Below the pieces are notes generated by a model. The model ran no database searches. It saw nothing but the letters and a program-made list of their open reading frames with translations, and was not told the origin of the DNA. The position numbers and the translations under genes are program-made. A stretch of 64,000 nt of DNA from Actinomadura sp. NAK00032 (GTDB lineage Bacteria; Actinomycetota; Actinomycetes; Streptosporangiales; Streptosporangiaceae): assembly GCF_013364275.1 (NCBI RefSeq), contig NZ_CP054932.1, positions 7,874,001-7,938,000 of the forward strand. The letters are read 5' to 3'. Of the stretch, positions 17,198-25,333 are shown piece after piece; the first letter of the stretch is position 1, and each line of letters starts with the position of its first letter.

Positions 17198-18892
17198 TCA
17201 TGTGGGTAGGGCTGCGATTGAGCGGGCGACGTCCTGTTCGAGGACGGGGAAGAGGTGCAGGGGGAGGTCCATCAGCGATCGGTCCAGTAGTTCCGGGCGG
17301 CTGGTGGACGATTCGATGGCGGTGCGGGCCTCGCTCTTGGTGAGCGTGCCGCCGGTGGTCTTGCGGAGCGCGATGAGCCCTTCGCGCCACCCGTTGCCGA
17401 GCTTTCCGTGCGCCCGCGCGTACATGAAGCCGAGGACGCGCTCGGTGCCGGACTGCTCCTCCGGCCGGGTCCGTTCCGCGAGGACGAGGGCCTGTCCGGG
17501 GGCGGGCGTGCCGCGCAGCCACCGGACGATCCGGTACTTGGGCGCGATGAGGCGGGCGAACTCCCGCTGCCCCGCCTCGTCCCTGAGGAAGGGCAGGTCG
17601 TCGCGGCAGACGAGCGTGGCCTTGCGCGCGTTGGCGGCCAGCAGCGCCCGCACCGCCGACGCGCCGAACCCCGGAAACAGGTTGACCAGGACGGTGCCGT
17701 GGTCCTGAAGGTTCCTGGGCAGCGGCGCGCCGAGGAGGGCGGGCAGCCCGATCCGGCGGCCGGGGGCGTCCTTCGGCCAGTCGGCACCGGCCAGGAGCGT
17801 CTTCTCGGCCGGGTCCGCGCCGAGTTCGAGGGCGCGGGCGGCCGACTCGCCGTCCAGGCCGCCGCCCGCCTCCACCGACTGGGAGCCGTGGGTGTACATG
17901 GCGGTGCGGGGATCGTCCGCGATGGTCCTCGCGGCGGCTTCGGTCCGCCGGGTGGGGCGCAGGACGTACAGCGCGGCGGCGCTGCCGACCGCCTGGGCAC
18001 CCACGTACCGGTTGAAGTTCGGCAGCATCGCCTCGTAGGCGAGGTGGAGCGGGTTCAGCGCCTTCTGGACGGCGAGCCCCAGCGCCGGCTGCCGCTCCCC
18101 GTACCCGTAGGCCAGCAGCACCCGGCCGTTGCGGTGGTCCCGGAGCCCCTGCAGCCCGCGCGCCGCGAACAGCTGGACGCCGTCCGGCGTGTACGGCGGG
18201 TCGGTGAACACCAGGTCGGCGGACTCGCGCAGCACCGCGGGCAGCCCGAGCCGCAGGTCGGCGAAGTGGCAGCGAACGTCCCAGCCGCGCCGCGCCGCCT
18301 CCGTGTCGACGAACTCCAGCAGCCGCTCGTCGACGTCCACGACGCTCGCCCGCAGGCCCGGCGCCCCGCCCGCAAGGAAGAGGCCGAGCGAGGTCAGGTC
18401 GTGGTCGCCGACGAGGAGGACGTGCGCGCCGGTCAGGTCGAAGCCGTCCAGCATGAAACGGGCCCGCTTGACCACGGTCTCGGCGGTGGCGGGGACGTGG
18501 TCGAGCGCCTGCACAGGTGGCGGCGCCGCGCCGATCAGCGCCTCCGCCGCGGCGACGGCCGCCGGGTCGCGGCGCGCGGACTCCGCCCACGGGTCGAGGG
18601 CGACGAACGGCTCCCGCTCGTCGAACGCGTCGCGGTACCTCTCGGCGCACCGCTTCGCGATGCGCTTCCCGTCCCCGGACGTTTCGAGGTCCGGTTCCAG
18701 GGCCCGGAAGACCGCTTCGACCGTCCGGCGCGACGTCCCGGTGGCGGCGACGACGTCCTCGACGGTGCGGAAGTCGCCGGCGGCCAGCAGCCGACCGGCC
18801 TGGTCGATGCGCCGGGCGTCGATGCCGAACTCGGCCCGCAGCGCGCGGACGGCCTCCAGCGGGTCTTGCTGCTGCTGCTCGGCATTCGTCAT
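17198..18892 (-). CDS. BpsA-like branched-polyamine synthase family protein with C-terminal extension
   Basis: A 564-aa protein. Residues 20-75 look like a winged-helix region (TVEDVVAATGTSRRTVEAVF). Residues 130-350 resemble archaeal N4-bis(aminopropyl)spermidine synthase (BpsA): LLVGDHDLTSLGL at 159-171, VVDVDERLLEFV, and the active-site loop FTDPPYTPDGVQLFAARG (229-246). BpsA adds aminopropyl groups from decarboxylated SAM to spermidine. The C-terminal 200 residues (after about 365) are not part of the archaeal enzyme as I know it and I do not recognise them. ATG 18892 follows GGAG. No polyamine gene is adjacent. Confidence 0.75.
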   Translation of the reverse strand: MTNAEQQQQDPLEAVRALRAEFGIDARRIDQAGRLLAAGDFRTVEDVVAATGTSRRTVEAVFRALEPDLETSGDGKRIAKRCAERYRDAFDEREPFVALDPWAESARRDPAAVAAAEALIGAAPPPVQALDHVPATAETVVKRARFMLDGFDLTGAHVLLVGDHDLTSLGLFLAGGAPGLRASVVDVDERLLEFVDTEAARRGWDVRCHFADLRLGLPAVLRESADLVFTDPPYTPDGVQLFAARGLQGLRDHRNGRVLLAYGYGERQPALGLAVQKALNPLHLAYEAMLPNFNRYVGAQAVGSAAALYVLRPTRRTEAAARTIADDPRTAMYTHGSQSVEAGGGLDGESAARALELGADPAEKTLLAGADWPKDAPGRRIGLPALLGAPLPRNLQDHGTVLVNLFPGFGASAVRALLAANARKATLVCRDDLPFLRDEAGQREFARLIAPKYRIVRWLRGTPAPGQALVLAERTRPEEQSGTERVLGFMYARAHGKLGNGWREGLIALRKTTGGTLTKSEARTAIESSTSRPELLDRSLMDLPLHLFPVLEQDVARSIAALPT

Positions 18893-18977
18893 GGATCGGA
18901 TCTGCTCCGCTCGGCGGGGACGCTCGGGCCACGATCCTATGAGCCGCGCGAGGCCGCGCCCGCCCCGCCGCCCGCCG

Positions 18978-19400
18978 TCAGCCCATGGGGAACATCTCGG
19001 TCAGCCGGATGTGGTTGCCGGACGGGTCCCGGAACGAGGAGTCGATGCCGTAGGGCGCCTCCTCGGGCTTCTCCACGAACTCGACGCCGCGCGCGGTCAG
19101 CTCCCGGTAGGACGCATGGCAGTCGTCCGTGCCGAGGAAGATCGTCCCGGCGAACCCCTTGCCCATCAGCTCCCGCACCTGCCCGGCGGTCGCCTCGTCC
19201 ATCACGGGCTCACCCGGGACGAGCATCAGCACGATCGACACGTCGGGCTGCCCCACCGGGCCGACCGCCAACCACCGGAACCCGCCCATCTCCGGCAGGC
19301 TCACGTCGATGCGGACCTCCATCCCGAGCTTCCCGGTGTAGAAGGCGAGCGCCTCGTCCTGGTCGTGGACCCACAGCTGGGTGCTGGCAAGCGTGATCAT
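18978..19400 (-). CDS. VOC-family (glyoxalase/bleomycin resistance-like) protein
   Basis: A 140-aa single-module vicinal oxygen chelate protein (TQLWVHDQDEALAFYTGKLGMEV near the start, SSFRDPSGNHIRLTEMFPMG at the end). Metal ligands typical of the fold are partly visible (His12 in WVHDQ, Glu in RLTEM). The specific reaction cannot be assigned. It lies 36 bp downstream of an AraC-type regulator in the same orientation, which probably controls it. Confidence 0.8.
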   Translation of the reverse strand: MITLASTQLWVHDQDEALAFYTGKLGMEVRIDVSLPEMGGFRWLAVGPVGQPDVSIVLMLVPGEPVMDEATAGQVRELMGKGFAGTIFLGTDDCHASYRELTARGVEFVEKPEEAPYGIDSSFRDPSGNHIRLTEMFPMG

Positions 19401-19436
19401 CGGTTCCTCCGCGCCTCTCGTCGGTGGACCATCACG

Positions 19437-19871
19437 CTAGGTGGAGGACGCGGCGCCGTCTTCTCGAAACGTCCGGAGTTTCGGACGTCCGTATACGCGC
19501 AGCACGCACGGCGGGATGCGCGCGTACACGGCCGCCGGCGGGAACGACGCGCGGTAGGCGGTGGGCGGCATGCCGAACATCCGGGTGAAGCTGGTCGTGA
19601 AGGAGCCGATGCTCTGCAGGCCCACGCTCACGCAGACGTCGGCCACGGACCGGTCGGTCGTCCGCAGCAGCGCCGCCGCGCGCTCCAGCCGCCGCGTCAG
19701 CAGGTAGGCGTGCGGCGACTCGCCGAACGCCCGCCGGAACTGCTCGCTGAAGTGCGCCCGCGACAGCCCGGCGGCGCTCGCGAGATCCGCCACGGTGAGC
19801 GGCTCGAAGTACCGCGCATCGGCAAGCTCCCTGGCCCGCAGCAGGTGACGGGCGGGAGGAACGGACGCCAT
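19437..19871 (-). CDS. AraC-family transcriptional regulator (DNA-binding domain only)
   Basis: A 144-aa protein consisting mainly of the double-HTH AraC domain: LTVADLASAAGLSRAHFSEQFRRAFG and SVADVCVSVGLQSIGSFTTSFTRMFGMPPTAYR. No sensor domain precedes it. A C-terminal Arg/Pro-rich tail of about 35 residues follows. I use ATG 19871; GTG 19877 is an alternative. CATACT lies seven bases upstream of the ATG, so a leaderless transcript is possible. Confidence 0.82.
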   Translation of the reverse strand: MASVPPARHLLRARELADARYFEPLTVADLASAAGLSRAHFSEQFRRAFGESPHAYLLTRRLERAAALLRTTDRSVADVCVSVGLQSIGSFTTSFTRMFGMPPTAYRASFPPAAVYARIPPCVLRVYGRPKLRTFREDGAASST

Positions 19872-20075
19872 GCCCACCAGTATGCCCAGCCGCCCTCCCC
19901 CACCTACAGCGCGCGGGGCACCGCCAACACTGCTCCCGTCAACGCCCGACCGGACCGACGATCACAACGGCGTCGGCGGACTCACCCGTAGGACGCGACT
20001 CCGACAAACCGCGCCTCACCGACCCTGCGCTAAGCCGAACGCACTCTCGACCGACTGCGCTCCCGGCCGGTGGTG

Positions 20076-21530
20076 TCACGCCGTGGTGCTGGTGAGGCGG
20101 GTTAGGTGGGCGCGGATTGTGTTGGCGTCGCCTGTGCAGGCGATGTAGCCGTCCGGGCGGATCAAGGTCAGGGCCGCGCCGTCGGACGCGAAAGCGGCGC
20201 GGACTTCGCCGTTACGGTCCTGGTAGTCGCCCATCTCGCCGATCGTGACGAGGCGGACGCCGGGGTTTTCGAAGTCTGTGTCGGACGAACCCGGGTCGAA
20301 GGCGAGGACGGTCAGGTGGGGGCCGCGGAGCAGGTCGTGTACGCGGTGCTGGGCGCCGTCCTTGCCGTGCAGGACGCCGTCCGGGGCGCGGGTGCCGCCG
20401 AGCGGGCCGGACGATAGTGAGCTGTCGGGGTAGCCGAGGGAAAGCTGCCGCGTCTCCTCGCCGCGCTGGTGCGCGTCCGCCTGGCCCTCGACGGCCTTCT
20501 GGTAGAGGGCCGTGCTGATGCCGAGGACACCGGCGGCGATGGGCAGCCGCTCCTCCTCGTAGGTGTCGAGCAGGGACGCAGGCGCGCCGTCCACGACCGC
20601 GGCCAGCTTCCAGCCGAGGTTGTAGGCGTCCTGGACGCCGGTGTTGAGGCCCTGCCCGCCCGCCGGGGAGTGGACGTGGGCGGCGTCGCCGGCCAGGAAG
20701 GCGCGGCCGGAGCGGAAGCGTTCGGCCATCCGGATGTTGACCCGGTAGACGGAGCTCCAGGTCAGGTCCGCCAGGCGGATGTCGCTGCGGCCGGACGCCT
20801 CCTCCAGGGCCTTCTGGTAGGTGGCGAGGGTGAGCTCGGGGTCCGCGTCCGGCGCGATCGGGGCGGTGATCTGGAAGTCGTCCGTCCCCGCGAGCGGGAA
20901 CAGGCCGACGCGGACGGACTGCGTCGCCAGGTCGGCCCAGGTGTGCCAGTGGTCCCGGTCGAGGTCGGGGGTCCGGACGTCGCCGATGAGCATGCGCTCC
21001 TCGTCGCGGGTCTCGCCGTCGAAGGCGATCCCGAGGGTCCTGCGGACGGTGCTCCGGCCGCCGTCGGCCCCGACGAGGTAGGCGGCGCGCACGGTGGTCC
21101 CGTCCGCGAGCGTGGCGGTGACCCCGTCCGCGTCCTGGGCGAACGCGGCCAGTTCGCCCTGCTCCACCCGACCGCCCAGCTCCGCCAGGCGGTCGCGGAG
21201 GATCTCCTCGGTGCGCCACTGCGGCACCCCCAGCACGTTCGGGTACGGGACGGCGGCCGTCGCGGCCTTCGTCTCGCTCATCCGCCCCTCCCACACGACC
21301 TCGCCGCCCGCGTAGGCGCGGATCGGCGGATACACGGCGCCCGCCGCGCGGATCGCGCCGATCACCCCGAGGTCGTCGAAGACCTCCAGCGTGCGCGGCT
21401 GGAGGCCCTTGCCGCGCGAGCCGGTGCGGATGCCGGGGTCGATGATCCGGTGCCGGACGCCGCGCCGGGCGAGGTCGACCGCGAGGGTGAGGCCGGTCGG
21501 GCCGGCTCCGATGATGAGGACGTCGATCAT
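20076..21530 (-). CDS. FAD-dependent aromatic monooxygenase (class A)
   Basis: A 484-aa PF01494-type hydroxylase. GAGPTGLTLAVDLARRG (8-24) is the FAD-binding fold, GADGGRSTVRRTLG contains the DG motif, and RAFLAGDAAHVHSPAGGQGLNTG is the second FAD motif. The C-terminal thioredoxin-like segment is present (HLTVLAFDPG, then LIRPDGYIA). Such enzymes hydroxylate phenolic or polyketide substrates. ATG 21530 follows GGGAGAA. It diverges from a SAM methyltransferase gene, giving an oxidise-and-methylate pair of the kind used in tailoring or detoxification; that pairing is inference. Confidence 0.88.
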   Translation of the reverse strand: MIDVLIIGAGPTGLTLAVDLARRGVRHRIIDPGIRTGSRGKGLQPRTLEVFDDLGVIGAIRAAGAVYPPIRAYAGGEVVWEGRMSETKAATAAVPYPNVLGVPQWRTEEILRDRLAELGGRVEQGELAAFAQDADGVTATLADGTTVRAAYLVGADGGRSTVRRTLGIAFDGETRDEERMLIGDVRTPDLDRDHWHTWADLATQSVRVGLFPLAGTDDFQITAPIAPDADPELTLATYQKALEEASGRSDIRLADLTWSSVYRVNIRMAERFRSGRAFLAGDAAHVHSPAGGQGLNTGVQDAYNLGWKLAAVVDGAPASLLDTYEEERLPIAAGVLGISTALYQKAVEGQADAHQRGEETRQLSLGYPDSSLSSGPLGGTRAPDGVLHGKDGAQHRVHDLLRGPHLTVLAFDPGSSDTDFENPGVRLVTIGEMGDYQDRNGEVRAAFASDGAALTLIRPDGYIACTGDANTIRAHLTRLTSTTA

Positions 21531-21716
21531 GGTGTTCTCCCTTCCGGAACCGAGTCTGCGGCGGCGACCTGGCAGAACGCTGCCAGCGCGCTGACAGCGA
21601 CTGCCGCCCGCGCGGTACCGATATTGTGATGGTGCATTTATCGGCAATTTATTTCGCTCTGTTATGCTGAAGAAATCGGCCGGTATGTTCCCTGGGGACG
21701 AAAGGGGAACAGGTCG

Positions 21717-22577
21717 ATGGACGAGGGACGGCCCAGCATGACCGCGCTTTCCGCGGCGGCGGCGCGGGCGGCGCATCCGGTGGCGGACGGCACGCCGGTG
21801 ATCTTCACGGACACGGTCGCGGCGCGGCTGCTCGGCGGCCGCGCGGACGAGATGATCGGCTACCACCGCACGCGGGGCGACCACATCATCCTGGCCGGGA
21901 CCAGGGCGATCACGACCGTCCGGGCCCGCTACGCCGAGCAGCGTCTAGCCGCGCACGGGCAGTACGTGGTCCTCGGCGCGGGCCTCGACACCTACGCCTA
22001 CCGCGGCGATCCGGGAATCCGCGTGTTCGAGGTCGATCATCCGGCGACGCAGGAATGGAAAAGGGGCCTGCTGGCGGCGGCCGGCATCCCGGTGCCGGAG
22101 CAGGTCTCATTCGTGCCCGTGGATTTCGAAACCGACGACCCTTTCCAGAAACTCGCCGGAACCGGAACCGGAACCGGAATCGGACCCGGGTTCGCCCCGG
22201 CGGAGACCGCGCTAGTCAGCTGGCTCGGCGTCAGCTTCTTCCTCACCCGGGACGCCGTCGCGAGCACCCTCGACGGCATCGCCCGGCTCGCGCCCGGCAC
22301 CGAACTCGTCCTGGACTACGCCCTTCCCGACGGCCTCCGCGACGCCGAAGGGGACGCCTACGCGCGGATCGCCGCGCAGGTCGTCGGGGAGAACGCCGAG
22401 CCGTACCGGTCGCACTTCGCGCCCGAAGAGATGGACGCCCTGCTCAAGGCCCACGGCCTCGACGTCACCGAGAACGTCCCGCTGGAGCGCGCCGTCCCAC
22501 CGGAGACCTGGCGGCGGACGGACGCGCTGCGCCCGTTCGACCTCTTCCGGCTGGCCAGGGCCGTCGTCCCGGGATGA
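21717..22577 (+). CDS. Class I SAM-dependent methyltransferase (PF04072/TIGR00027-like)
   Basis: A 286-aa protein of the leucine carboxyl methyltransferase-like family often seen in actinomycetes. It shows AARAAHPVADG, TRAITTVRARYAEQRLA, VVLGAGLDTYAYRG (SAM loop), VFEVDHPATQEWKR and VSWLGVSFFLTRDAV. A short GTGTGTG run at about residues 147-153 comes from a 6-bp DNA repeat (ACCGGA, 22157-22185). ATG 21717 follows AGGTCG. It is divergent from the FAD monooxygenase; the 186-bp spacer is AT-rich (ATTTATCGGCAATTTATTTC) and probably carries both promoters. Confidence 0.85.
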   Translation: MDEGRPSMTALSAAAARAAHPVADGTPVIFTDTVAARLLGGRADEMIGYHRTRGDHIILAGTRAITTVRARYAEQRLAAHGQYVVLGAGLDTYAYRGDPGIRVFEVDHPATQEWKRGLLAAAGIPVPEQVSFVPVDFETDDPFQKLAGTGTGTGIGPGFAPAETALVSWLGVSFFLTRDAVASTLDGIARLAPGTELVLDYALPDGLRDAEGDAYARIAAQVVGENAEPYRSHFAPEEMDALLKAHGLDVTENVPLERAVPPETWRRTDALRPFDLFRLARAVVPG

Positions 22578-22633
22578 CCGGCGATTTCGCCGATGCCGGG
22601 GGCCGGGCGGCGTGCCGAGAATGTGCGCATCCT

Positions 22634-22685
22634 GGAGCCGGTCCCCCGGCTCCGCCCCGTTCCGGGGAGCCGGCTCTCCGGCTCC
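22634..22685 (+). promoter_or_regulatory. Two identical-stem hairpins in leader of polyester hydrolase gene
   Basis: GGAGCCGG and CCGGCTCC form an 8-bp stem with loop TCCC (22634-22653). The same stem recurs with loop CTCT (22666-22685), ending about 10 bases before AGGAG and the GTG start. Because the arms are identical, the downstream arm of hairpin 1 can also pair with the upstream arm of hairpin 2. It may be a terminator pair for the upstream methyltransferase, or an attenuator. Confidence 0.6.
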
Positions 22686-22710
22686 TCCCCCCGAACAGGA
22701 GCGATCCGAC

Positions 22711-23601
22711 GTGCGATCCATCCCCAGGCGCGCCCCCGGCCGCGCGGCGAAGACGCTGCTCGCCGCGGCCCTCACCGCCGGCGCACTCGCCGTCCCGCAG
22801 GCCGCCGCGCAGGCGGCCGACAACCCCTACGAGCGCGGCCCCGCGCCGTCCGAGAGCAGCATCGAGGCGCTGCGCGGCCCGTTCGCGACGTCCCAGACGA
22901 GCGTGTCGTCGCTGAGCGTGACCGGCTTCGGCGGCGGGACGATCTACTACCCGACCAGCACCGCCGAGGGGACGTTCGGCGCGGTCGCGGTCGCGCCCGG
23001 CTTCACCGCCGACCAGAGCAGCATGGCCTGGCTCGGCCCGCGGCTGGCCTCCCAGGGCTTCGTGATCTTCACGATCGACACCAACACCCGGCTCGACCAG
23101 CCGAGCAGCCGCGCCCGGCAGCTGGAGGCCGCGCTCGACTACCTCACGCAGCGCAGCGGCGTCCGGTCCCGGATCGACGCGACCCGGCTCGGCGTGATGG
23201 GCCACTCGATGGGCGGCGGCGGGACGCTGGAGGCCGCCGAGGAGCGCCCGCAGCTGCAGGCCGCGATCCCGCTGACCCCGTGGGACCTGCAGAAGAACTT
23301 CTCGGACGTGCGCGTCCCCACGATGATCATCGGCGCCGAGGCGGACACGATCGCGCCCGTCGCCCAGCACTCCGAGCCGTTCTACACCAGCATCCCGGCG
23401 TCGTCGGAGAAGGCGTACCTGGAGCTGAACGGCGCCAGCCACTTCGCGCCGAACATCGCGAACACGACGATCGCGAAGTACAGCATCTCCTGGCTCAAGC
23501 GGTACATCGACAACGACACCCGCTACGACCAGTTCCTGTGCCCCGGTCCCGGCCGTGACCTGAACATCTCCGAGTACCGGGACACCTGCCCGAACTCCTA
23601 G
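22711..23601 (+). CDS. Secreted polyester hydrolase (cutinase, PET hydrolase-like)
   Basis: A 296-aa secreted alpha/beta hydrolase very similar to Thermobifida cutinases (TfCut2/Thc_Cut). A signal peptide (1-36, ending AAAQA) precedes the mature start ADNPYERGP. The nucleophile elbow is GHSMGGGG (Ser166), with Asp212 in ADTIAPVA and His244 in ASHFAPN. All three are offset by exactly 36 from TfCut2 Ser130/Asp176/His208. Trp191 (LTPWDL), an aromatic clamp residue, is kept; the oxyanion-hole Tyr is Phe98 (APGFTA). Cys277 and Cys293 fit the C-terminal disulfide. GTG 22711 follows AGGAG. Natural substrates are probably cutin-like polyesters or lipids; PET activity is inference. Confidence 0.92.
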   Translation: MRSIPRRAPGRAAKTLLAAALTAGALAVPQAAAQAADNPYERGPAPSESSIEALRGPFATSQTSVSSLSVTGFGGGTIYYPTSTAEGTFGAVAVAPGFTADQSSMAWLGPRLASQGFVIFTIDTNTRLDQPSSRARQLEAALDYLTQRSGVRSRIDATRLGVMGHSMGGGGTLEAAEERPQLQAAIPLTPWDLQKNFSDVRVPTMIIGAEADTIAPVAQHSEPFYTSIPASSEKAYLELNGASHFAPNIANTTIAKYSISWLKRYIDNDTRYDQFLCPGPGRDLNISEYRDTCPNS

Positions 23602-23637
23602 CCCCGCCCCCCGTCCCGCCCCTGACCCGGGGCTCCC

Positions 23638-25071
23638 CTACCGGCCGGGCCGCCCGTTGCCTCCCCGCACGGGCGGCCCGGCCATGCCGCCGTCGGCCGC
23701 CGCGCCGTCCTCCGCGCCGTGCAGCCGCAGCGCGCTGAGCGCGAGGGCCAGCTCGACGAGGTCGCCGGGGCGGGTGAGCGTCCGCCCGGTGAGCTGCTCG
23801 ATCTTGCGGAGCCGGTTGAGGACGGTGTTGCGGTGGCAGAACAGCCGGTCCGCCGCGCGGGCCGCGGAGCCGTCGCACTCCAGCCAGGTCTCCAGCGTCG
23901 TCAGCAGGACGTCGCGGAACCCGGGATCCACGTCGCCGAGGCCGCCGAGCGCGACATGCCCGAGCCGGCCGGCGAGGCGCGGCTGGGACAGCACGAGCGC
24001 GTCCGGGAGGCGGCGGTCCAGCCGGGCGATCTGGTTGCCGGGGCCGCGGCACGTCCGCAGCGCCAGCTCGGCGAACCAGCGGGCGCCGCCCAGCTCGGCG
24101 AGCGACCCGACGACCGGGCTCACCCCGGCGTGCGAGCGCGCGTACGGGCGGACGGCGGCGACGAGGTCGTCGAGTTCGGCGGCGCCGAGCGCGACCAGCG
24201 CCACCTGCGCATCGGTGCGCAGCCGCCAGATGAACCGCATCCCGCCGGTGTCGGCGGGGCGCCGGTCGACGCCGTCCCCGAAGCCGCACTCGGCGCCCAG
24301 CATCACGACCGCGTACCGGCCGGTCACGGGCAGCCCGAGGACGGACGTCGCGGTCGCGAGCAGCCCGCCGTCGGCGCCCTGCCCGTCCAGCAGCGCGTCC
24401 ACGATCGCCTGGACGCGCTCCTCGCTGCGCCGCGCGAGCGCCAGCTCGGTGCGGTGGTAGGCGGCCGCGGCGGCGCCGGACTGCTGGTCGATGGTGTCCC
24501 AGGTGCGGGTCGCCTGCCGGATCAGCGCCGGGACGTTCTCCGAGTCGTGCTGCCCGACGACCTCGACGACCGCCTCCCAGAACACCCGCCCGGCGAGCCG
24601 GTAGGAGCGCAGCAGCTGGTCGAGGGGCTGACCCTGGTGCGCCCGGCGCTGCCCGAGCCGGCGCGCCCAGTCGAGGTCGGCGCGGCCCCGGCTCGGTTCG
24701 AGGATCGTCTTGAAGCCGTGCCCGAGCCCGGTGTGGCACATCTCCCACACGTCGTGCCGGAACGCGTCGTCGCGATCGCCCCGGTCGCCGGACAGGATCT
24801 CGGCGGTCAGCCGGTCGGCGAGGTCGGGCAGCCGGTCCGACAGGCGGAGCACGGCCTTGCGCATGATGGTCCGGTCGGCGTCCAGCGGGCGAGCCGGCTC
24901 GGGCCGCCGCTCCGACGCCCCGCCGGCCGTCCTGGCCGCAGTTCCGCCTGCGGTCCCGGTGGACGTCCCGTCTGCGGTCCCGTCCACGGGCCCGGCTGCG
25001 GTTCCTTCTACGGTCCCGGCCGCCGTCCCGTTCGCTCTCCCGTTCACTGTCGCGGACCGTCCTGCCGTCAT
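23638..25071 (-). CDS. PucR/CdaR-type regulator with repetitive N-terminus
   Basis: A 477-aa protein ending in a PucR-type HTH (ECDGSAARAADRLFCHRNTVLNRLRKIEQLTGRTL). The middle part (about 70-270) is helical and resembles the RsbRD/CdaR-like sensor region of this class. Residues 10-45 are a low-complexity NGT/DGT/GGT-A series from 12-bp DNA repeats. I chose ATG 25071, which has GGAGG nine bases upstream; earlier in-frame starts lack one. It is convergent with the polyester hydrolase gene and might regulate it or the LAL regulator side; no direct evidence. Confidence 0.82.
   Translation of the reverse strand: MTAGRSATVNGRANGTAAGTVEGTAAGPVDGTADGTSTGTAGGTAARTAGGASERRPEPARPLDADRTIMRKAVLRLSDRLPDLADRLTAEILSGDRGDRDDAFRHDVWEMCHTGLGHGFKTILEPSRGRADLDWARRLGQRRAHQGQPLDQLLRSYRLAGRVFWEAVVEVVGQHDSENVPALIRQATRTWDTIDQQSGAAAAAYHRTELALARRSEERVQAIVDALLDGQGADGGLLATATSVLGLPVTGRYAVVMLGAECGFGDGVDRRPADTGGMRFIWRLRTDAQVALVALGAAELDDLVAAVRPYARSHAGVSPVVGSLAELGGARWFAELALRTCRGPGNQIARLDRRLPDALVLSQPRLAGRLGHVALGGLGDVDPGFRDVLLTTLETWLECDGSAARAADRLFCHRNTVLNRLRKIEQLTGRTLTRPGDLVELALALSALRLHGAEDGAAADGGMAGPPVRGGNGRPGR
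23643..23683. terminator. Bidirectional hairpin between polyester hydrolase and pucR-like genes
   Basis: A perfect 15-bp inverted repeat: GGCCGGGCCGCCCGT (23643-23657) and ACGGGCGGCCCGGCC (23669-23683) with an 11-base loop. It lies 41 bases after the hydrolase stop, inside the last codons of the convergent regulator. There is no T-tract. Confidence 0.65.
24930..25045. repeat. 12-bp imperfect tandem repeats in regulator N-terminus
   Basis: Units like TGCGGTCCCG(T/G)C recur about eight times with variation, encoding a four-residue pattern (NGTA, EGTA, DGTA, GGTA) near the start of the PucR-like protein. In-frame length change is possible without loss of function. Confidence 0.55.
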
Positions 25072-25333
25072 CGCGGGCCACCTCCAGCACAACGCGGGGG
25101 CCTCATCGTGCCATCGGTGGCGCCTGCGGGCCATCGCGGGACGCCCAGACTGTGCGGGCTCACAACGGGGGCCCGTCCGGATTGCGCCGTGGCCACGAAA
25201 CGGAGGCGGGCTCTGGACCGCCGGCGGGCGGCCGTGCTCACCTATGGTCCCCTTCCCTTTTGAGACCCCGTCCAATAGAGGAGCCGCCTACGGCGCCCGG
25301 CCGAGGTCAGTTCCCCGATGAGGAGGGACCGGC

